Made by a program: the position numbers and the translations under genes
Origin: Quercus robur
Taxonomy: Eukaryota > Streptophyta > Magnoliopsida > Fagales > Fagaceae
Assembly: GCF_932294415.1 (NCBI RefSeq)
Contig: NC_065545.1
Coordinates: 17,984,857 to 18,048,856 of the forward strand
DNA: 64,000 bases
Direction: 5' to 3'
Shown here: positions 58,701-64,000 of the stretch, one piece after another
Numbering within the stretch: the stretch's first letter is position 1
Layout of the letters: each line of letters opens with the position of its first letter
Notes under the pieces: generated by a model
What the model saw: only the letters and a program-made list of their open reading frames with translations
Told to the model about the DNA's origin: nothing
Database searches by the model: none

Positions 58701-58920
58701 AACTATTTGCAAATCCTTTTATTCCAAAACTTTTTAATAGTACAGACATTCCACAAGATTTTAATTATCGTTACAGTGTGATACTACATGCTGACTTGTT
58801 TATTAGATCACCGTCAGCAAATCATAGGGGGCATTTTCTCTTATCCAAACAAATATCTGAAAGAACTCTCTCTTTTTTATCCATTTAAAAAGTTTTAGAC
58901 TGTTTTTCCTTTTTTGGATT
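55786..58920. other. Gene-poor spacer upstream of the glutaredoxin pair
   Basis: AT-rich DNA with a TA/TTTA microsatellite (55784-55822) and a G-run (56802-56821). CT/C-rich sequence lies at 57160-57200. A local duplication of about 55 bp (actaatgaatgagcaagggg and ctaattaatgggcaaggggc, about 57373 and 57440) was the only internal repeat noticed. No supported gene. The last few hundred bases presumably carry the promoter of the gene at 59167. Confidence 0.4.
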
Positions 58921-58950
58921 AAACAATGGAATCCATATCCTCCACAGCCT

Positions 58951-58960
58951 TATAAATAAG
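58951..58960 (+). promoter_or_regulatory. TATA box of the glutaredoxin at 59167
   Basis: TATAAATAAG about 210 bp before the ATG, followed by a CT- and CA-rich leader. Confidence 0.75.
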
Positions 58961-59166
58961 GGGCAATGAAATCTCAAATAGCCAAGCCTCAGTACACAAA
59001 CAAGCTTCCTACATTACAAACCCTTCTCACTTGCGTAGCTTTTCCAAAAATCCTTTAGCTTTCAATTTCATTTCAATTTGCAGTTAGCTGCATTGCAAGT
59101 TATTTCTCTGCTTTTCATATAGAACTTGTTCCTTTTCTTTGCAAAAGCAAACAAAGCTGATTTGAT

Positions 59167-59475
59167 ATGGATAGAGTTAGAGATTTGGCATCAAAGAAGG
59201 CAGCTGTGATCTTCACCAAGAGCTCATGTTTCATGTGCCACAGCATCAAACAACTCTTTTATGAACTTGGTGCGAGCCCTGAAATTCATGAGCTTGACCA
59301 AGATGCCAATGGGAGGGAAATGGAGTATGCTCTACGAGGGCTGGGATGTACTCCCTCTGTCCCAGCTGTGTTCATAGGAGGAAAGTATGTAGGCTCAGCA
59401 AAAGATATCATATCCCTCCATGTTGACGGGTCTCTCAAACAAATGCTCATAGATGCAAGGGCCATCTGGTTCTAG
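59167..59475 (+). CDS. GRXC11: CC-type (ROXY-class) glutaredoxin, GRXC11-like
   Basis: A complete single-exon gene of 102 residues. The active site is CFMC at residues 21-24 (KSSCFMCHSIK): Phe replaces the second Cys of the usual CCMC, but both thiol positions 1 and 4 are kept, so dithiol chemistry is possible. [19 protein letters not shown] (about 64-82) is the glutathione/TGA-interaction face of the family. The C-terminus ARAIWF lacks the ALWL motif used for TOPLESS binding by many ROXYs. It matches my recollection of Arabidopsis GRXC11 (At3g62950) over its whole length, including LHVDGSLKQML near the end. It precedes another glutaredoxin by 2.2 kb on the same strand. A TATA box lies 210 bp upstream. 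Expected in cytosol and nucleus as a TGA-factor regulator; a direct redox role is unproved for this class. Confidence 0.94.
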   Translation: MDRVRDLASKKAAVIFTKSSCFMCHSIKQLFYELGASPEIHELDQDANGREMEYALRGLGCTPSVPAVFIGGKYVGSAKDIISLHVDGSLKQMLIDARAIWF

Positions 59476-61450
59476 CAACTCCAAAACAAGCCTCATACTA
59501 TGTTAGTTACTGCAGTAGAAATGTGATCAAAGCTCTAATACCACATGTAGAGGAAAAAGTTGCATTAAGGGCTTTGCTTTTTCTTGAGTTTTCAAGCTAA
59601 CTGTATGATAAAAGTTACACAATATGAAAATAGGCTTCAGAGTTTTGATAAAAAAACTCAGACAATTGCTTTCAATTGTACGGATCACAAAATCAAATAA
59701 AAAGTATACTTGTGGATCCAGTGAAGTTTTAAATTTTCAGGATTCCTTCCTATCAGCCAAAGCATAGACCAGACAAATATCAAATTAAAGTCTCAAATGA
59801 ATGTCTTGATCATACATAATTCCAGAGATTCTCAATGGAGAATAATAAGCAATAGCGCTCTCATGCAAGATAAATTGCCTTAGAATAAAGCTACATTGCA
59901 TTTCTTTTTGATGAGTAATCAGAATTGTTCCAACTGAAAAACTTATCCACTAACTAACAGTGAGCCCTGTATATGAAGAGACAATATCATTAGTCATATA
60001 AGATGCTTATAGTTTGATGCACTTGAACATTAGATTGTTTATGTATATATAATATATATACAGATATATGAGATATGTATATATTAATTACTAGACTGAG
60101 ACCTACTTAATGGTTGGTTCTTAACTGTATGGCTCACATTTGATTCTTAACTGTTTGGCTCTGTCACTTAAATTGGACCCGTGGTGCAAGAGATATCAAC
60201 ACCATTTAGCAGGCTACTTGGTAAATTTTATAGTAATGGCACGTGCATGGCTCCTTTGCCTAAAGGGGGGGACAAAAAGTTGATGCTGCAAATTTTTATG
60301 TCTCCCAAGTATTCCTTCATATCCAGAAAGATAAAAACTTTTAACCTCTGCCCATATAAACTAAGTACAGATTCCTCAATGAAAACATGGAGATGCCGGT
60401 TAGTGTAGTCGGTAAAAGTTTCTTGACAGCATAATAAAAACCTGGATTAACTCTCACCTTCATTGAGGATGGAGGGTTCAAGGGATAGAATGCAGCTATT
60501 GCTTATTGTGTAGCTCATAGGCTACACTAACTTCTAATGAACTTAAAAATAGAAAACAAACCGTGCAAAATCATACATAAATCATATATCAACATGTACA
60601 ATCATATATATGTAAATATAAATGTTATGTATATAACATATGTACATGTGTTTCCATTTCCAAGAAAATACAACCATATGTGATAAGTTGCATGTGTGTT
60701 GCTAGTGCTACATACCCTATGGCTGAGCATGAATGCTATGCAATTAAAGTAATGGGGATGACATCAATTTTGTGGTCCATTAGCTTGTCCAAATACTTAT
60801 TTATTATGTGGTTCATTAGCTCATCTAAAGACAAGAATTCTGTCCCGTTTGGCTCGAAGGGAAAAGTTGACACATGTGGTCATTCATGACATGCTCATCA
60901 ACACGTGAGAACTGTTCTAAGCACAGAAATACCACATATATGAACCTTTGCCCTGTGTGGTTGCGTGTGAGAAGGAATCACACAAGGTGGTGGGCACAAC
61001 ACAAAGAATCAGAGCCACCGAAAGCCCATCTCACTCGCAAGCTTTATGCATAAGAACTACAAAAAGTGATCATAAGAATCTGGTTTAAATTGACCAGCCC
61101 CATAGAATTTTATACTTTTGTTATGTCATGATAGAGAGTTCCAAAAAATCTGCAAAAGCTGAAGAAATGGTCAACAGGATGAACACGTCTCCCATATTTG
61201 ATTGTACAGTTTTCGTCCATCTGTGTTGGAAGGAGTAATAAGAGTCTACATATCAGATGGTTATACACTCAAAGCTAGTCTAATAAATTGAGTTATATGA
61301 ATGTAGAAAATATGTCTGCCAATTTGTTAGGCCTATTAGAAACACAGTAGTCTTTGTCTTAGAAAGTTTCTTTATTGGTTTGGGCATCTTAATAAAGCAC
61401 ATTCTCTTTTGAAATGTTCTTGTTTAAAGAAAGCAGTCCACTCTAAGCTG
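59476..61450. other. Spacer between the two plus-strand glutaredoxins
   Basis: It holds a SINE-like repeat (about 60385-60540) and a TA-rich stretch (60040-60090). No gene is seen. Open frames at 60181-60408 and 60680-60889 have no known domain. The last 300 bp before 61455 are the presumed promoter of the next glutaredoxin. Confidence 0.4.
60385..60540 (+). mobile_element. tRNA-derived SINE-like repeat
   Basis: ggttagtgtagtcggtaaaa (about 60398) matches an A-box consensus. gagggttcaagggat (about 60472) resembles a B box. Spacing is longer than in a tRNA gene, and no clover-leaf can be drawn. Confidence 0.35.
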
Positions 61451-61454
61451 TCCC

Positions 61455-61463
61455 TATAAATAG
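61455..61463 (+). promoter_or_regulatory. TATA box of the glutaredoxin at 61679
   Basis: TATAAATAG, 216 bp before the ATG, the same arrangement as in the gene at 59167. Confidence 0.75.
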
Positions 61464-61678
61464 ACTAGCATAAGAGCTCAAATTCAAACAACCTTAAGCT
61501 TCAAACTCTTTTCTCCATAACCCAATTCTCCTTCCCCAAAAGCCACCATAACCATTGGATTGAATTCAGTTTGAATTCGATCCTTGATTTTAAGAAATTA
61601 CAAAACAACCTGCAAATTTCTCTAAATTAGACATTCCAATTATCCTGTATTACTTATTAAGTAGACAGGACTGTCAAG

Positions 61679-61984
61679 ATGGACAAGGTGACAAGATTGG
61701 CTACAGAGAAGGGGGTAGTGATATTCACCAAGAGCTCATGTTGCCTGTGTTATGCAGTCCACATTCTATTTCAGGAACTTGGGGTGAACCCCGCGGTTCA
61801 TGAGATTGACCAAGACCCTGAAGGCAGGGACATAGAGAAAGCTCTCATGAGGATGGGATGTAATGGGCCTGTACCAGCTGTGTTCATTGGAGGAAAGCTG
61901 ATAGGATCCACTAACGAAGTCATGTCCCTTCATCTAAGTGGCCACTTGATCCCAATGCTGAAGCCTTATCAGCCTTTATCTTAA
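61679..61984 (+). CDS. GRXC14: CC-type (ROXY-class) glutaredoxin, GRXC14/CEPD-like
   Basis: A complete single-exon gene of 101 residues. The active site is CCLC at residues 21-24 (KSSCCLCYAVH). GPVPAVFIGGKLIGSTNEVM follows at about 63-82. It agrees along its length with my recollection of Arabidopsis GRXC14/ROXY8 (At3g62960, also called CEPDL1), including EKGVVIFTKSS, LFQ-LGVNP and MSLHLS. The CEPD/CEPDL group are shoot-made, phloem-mobile signals that promote nitrate uptake in roots; whether this copy does so is inference. The C-terminus LKPYQPLS lacks the IW/LWL end of most CC-type proteins, as is usual for this subgroup as I remember it. A TATA box and a leader of about 200 bp precede the ATG. 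Confidence 0.93.
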   Translation: MDKVTRLATEKGVVIFTKSSCCLCYAVHILFQELGVNPAVHEIDQDPEGRDIEKALMRMGCNGPVPAVFIGGKLIGSTNEVMSLHLSGHLIPMLKPYQPLS

Positions 61985-62279
61985 ATATTTTACTCCAATA
62001 TCTTTTTTGGAAGAATAAATTGGGCTCAAATTAGTAGTATCTTCATATTGAATAGTCTTTATATATAGTGTTTATGTGTGAACTGTGAAGTGCTTGTAGC
62101 ATTTGATTATTAGTAGCTATAGTGTGTAATCTGTTTGCTATTCTTAATGAAGTTGGCTTTAAATACTATGTTTACATGTGTTAAAGAAATTTAACTAAAT
62201 TTGGTGATTTTTTTTTATTCTGAAAAAGCTTCAGAGCTGCTCACTGTTCCTGTCATTAACTTCAACCAGTAATTTCAGT

Positions 62280-62540
62280 TAAAATTGTGTCTAGCAGAAT
62301 AATCTTACTTAGGATATAATCCCATATCAAATTCCACACCTAATCAATGTGAAATTTCAAAACCTTCTCTCACATTCAATCTCTAAATATATGCAAATGA
62401 ACTTGGCATGTGAACCAACAAATAAATAAACCAGGCACTGATACCATGTTAGAGCATCGATCCAACTGAAAAGTTTAAGCCATTAAGAGGAGGTCCAACT
62501 AGCATTAATCCATACCAAAGTCAACACCTTGTTGGCATGG
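62280..62540. repeat. Degenerate dispersed repeat
   Basis: cacacctaatcaatgtgaaa and ctgataccatgttagagca, then caactgaaaagtttaagcca, are phrases that recur in plant LTR-type dispersed repeats. The copy is short and without ends. Family not assigned. Confidence 0.3.
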
Positions 62541-63227
62541 AACACTTCAATATGAAGTCACAGTCCTAATAAAAGTGAACTTTTGATATTTACCATCACT
62601 GAAAATTGCATTTGATAGGACACTAATCATCTCTCTCTCTCTCTGCATGTGCACATACATTCATTCTCATGCATGCAATGCACAATACCTCATTATCATA
62701 TTTTTACAGAGAATTGTCTCCACATCCTTTTTAATAAATATTAAAATTTCCAATAGGAAGAAAGCCGTAGGGAATTTGAATTATCAATTTTTGACAAATA
62801 ACAAGTGAAATTGGTTTGAGCATGTTCCCAAGTGATCCTGCAATCCCAGATACCCTAAAGTGCGTTTGGCTATTTTAATTGGAGCTTCATCTTAAAATAC
62901 AGTAAAATTAATTGTTTAACATCAGTGTTTTTAGGACATAAAATGGGTTCTTAAGTGGAAGAAAGCAGCGTTACTTTACCAACTTTCATAAAATAAAAGC
63001 ATTATTTCTGTGAGGGAGAGAATCCAACTTTTGAAATCCCTATTGCATTCTCCATATGCAAAAAGTTCAAAAAGGAAAATTATTAACTTTCTAGTTTGTG
63101 CTGCCACTGATTCTTCTACTTTTGTAGAAAGAATGGTATTACATTCCCATTTTGGGTAAGTAGGGTATTACATTCCTCACCTTTTTTTTTGAATTATTTT
63201 ACTTTTGTACCCTCTGTTTTGGGAAAG

Positions 63228-63600
63228 TAGTCAAGCGGTTATAGTCAGTGAAAAACCAAGTTCGACTAACATTCGGATGGCCTAGTTGGTAAGATACCGG
63301 GCCAACAAATTTCAGGACTTGAGTTTGAATCTCAACAACTAGTTGTATGTTGATGCTCTTTATATTTTATCTCTATCCCAAATAGTTCAAAGAATAATAA
63401 GTGAGTTTCTCATCAATTGAGAGTATGAGGTCTTGCCCAAAAGTGGGTAAAGTGCTATTATACCACGTCCAAATAGGAAAGCCACATTAATTGCCTCCCT
63501 CTACTCTTTTTTTTTTTTTTTTACAAAAAAAAAAATCCAAGTTCAAGCCCCTCCAGAACCTGCACCTGACTCTGTGATAAGACCATCGGTGCTAGATTTC
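63228..63600 (+). mobile_element. Older SINE-like repeat split by a younger SINE
   Basis: The left part (agtagtcaagcggttatag, A-box-like) and the right part (ccaagttcaagcccctcc, B-box-like, 63537-63554) join across the insertion at 63264-63536 to give normal A-to-B-box spacing. It is a tRNA-derived repeat, not a working tRNA. Confidence 0.45.
63264..63536 (+). mobile_element. tRNA-derived SINE
   Basis: TGGCCTAGTTGG (63279-63290) fits the A-box consensus, and gagtttgaatctc (about 63321-63333) fits a B box. The body runs to a T-rich and then A-rich tail (63507-63535). The flanks ccaagttc at 63256-63263 and 63537-63544 are an 8-bp target duplication, possibly longer with the A-run before it. 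About 270 bp. Plant SINEs of tRNA origin have this plan. Confidence 0.65.
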
Positions 63601-63740
63601 ATCATTGTGGAGCTACCTGGAATCTTCATTAAATATTTAAATTCCTTTCTCAGTGCACCTCTGTCACTCTAGCAAAGCAAACTATGAATAACAGAATTAT
63701 GCAAAAGCCAATATAAAAGGCAGTGTAAAAGTCATACATA

Positions 63741-63772
63741 TATAGTTTTATATATATATATATATATATATA
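63741..63772. repeat. (TA)n microsatellite
   Basis: About 12-16 TA units near the right end of the window. The surrounding 63.6-64.0 kb shows no gene. Confidence 0.9.
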
Positions 63773-64000
63773 TGTACCAAATAGAGATTACCTTGCACAT
63801 TATCTCAAAACCTTGCATTTAGGGCCACAAACTATGAGGTGCTGCTTCAGCCACTAGTTTCTTTTGAAAAAACAACTCAAAAAAACAACGATTAATTTTG
63901 AAATTTGCCGAAGTTTTGAAAACATACTAACATAGTCCCTTCTTGATACTTTGAAATTTAAGTCCGAATCCCTTTTAAAATTTATTCTTAGCAGTACAAA

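Noticed and set aside
60181-60889. Two short open frames between the glutaredoxins
   Set aside because: No domain and no codon-like pattern; the first runs into the SINE-like repeat.
63273-63345. Possible tRNA gene (good A and B boxes)
   Set aside because: No clover-leaf with paired acceptor stem can be drawn, and the sequence has a SINE body, tail and target duplication.

Overview
This is eukaryotic nuclear DNA from a flowering plant. It is AT-rich, has low gene density, introns with GT/AG borders and TATAAATA promoters, and carries plant-type Ty3/gypsy (Tat-like) elements, Helitrons, SINEs and hAT/Mutator-like elements. The host genes (CC-type glutaredoxins, plant mTERF proteins, an OTU deubiquitinase) point to a eudicot. 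The size of the repeats and the style of one LTR suggest a woody species, perhaps Fagaceae, but that last step rests on memory and is weak.

Host genes. A CC-type glutaredoxin lies on the minus strand at 4.0-4.3 kb. A tandem family of mTERF genes on the minus strand has intact copies at 23.35-24.56 and 31.41-32.62 kb and a broken copy at 27.17-28.32 kb. An OTU5-like deubiquitinase (minus, 34.19-36.99 kb) has two coding exons and a 5'UTR exon. Two more CC-type glutaredoxins lie on the plus strand at 59.17-59.48 and 61.68-61.98 kb. The three glutaredoxins and the OTU gene resemble the products I remember for the adjacent Arabidopsis genes At3g62930, At3g62940, At3g62950 and At3g62960. The locus therefore looks like an old conserved block that has been stretched by repeats.

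Repeats, left to right: the 5' flank of a probable further glutaredoxin beyond the left edge (1-520); a hAT-like MITE (680-1237); a foldback hairpin (3178-3332); a Tat-like LTR retrotransposon fossil (5330-16998) whose 5' LTR holds a 1.4-kb TIR transposon; a second hAT-like element (17709-18538); a segment at 18.5-21.0 kb that repeats 1.3-3.6 kb; an ACCGAA-type minisatellite (25.5-26.0 kb); a LINE tail (28.6-29.2 kb); a possible Pack-MULE just upstream of the OTU gene (37.0-37.6 kb); three Helitron-like elements that appear to abut head to tail (37829, 40337 and 41734 to about 46660) with a helicase relic, a solo LTR, gene fragments and tandem repeats; an unassigned repeat-like block (46.7-50.1 kb); a second, related, shorter LTR retrotransposon fossil (50148-55780) with a perfect 5-bp target duplication; and tRNA-derived SINEs, one nested in another, at 63.2-63.6 kb.

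How the genes relate: CC-type glutaredoxins are small cytosolic/nuclear regulators that partner TGA bZIP factors, and one copy resembles the nitrogen-signalling CEPD-like group. The mTERF proteins act on organellar nucleic acids, and OTU5 is a cysteine deubiquitinase. They share a neighbourhood by descent; nothing here shows a shared pathway. I found no CRISPR, rRNA or convincing functional tRNA gene. All homology statements are by eye and from memory.
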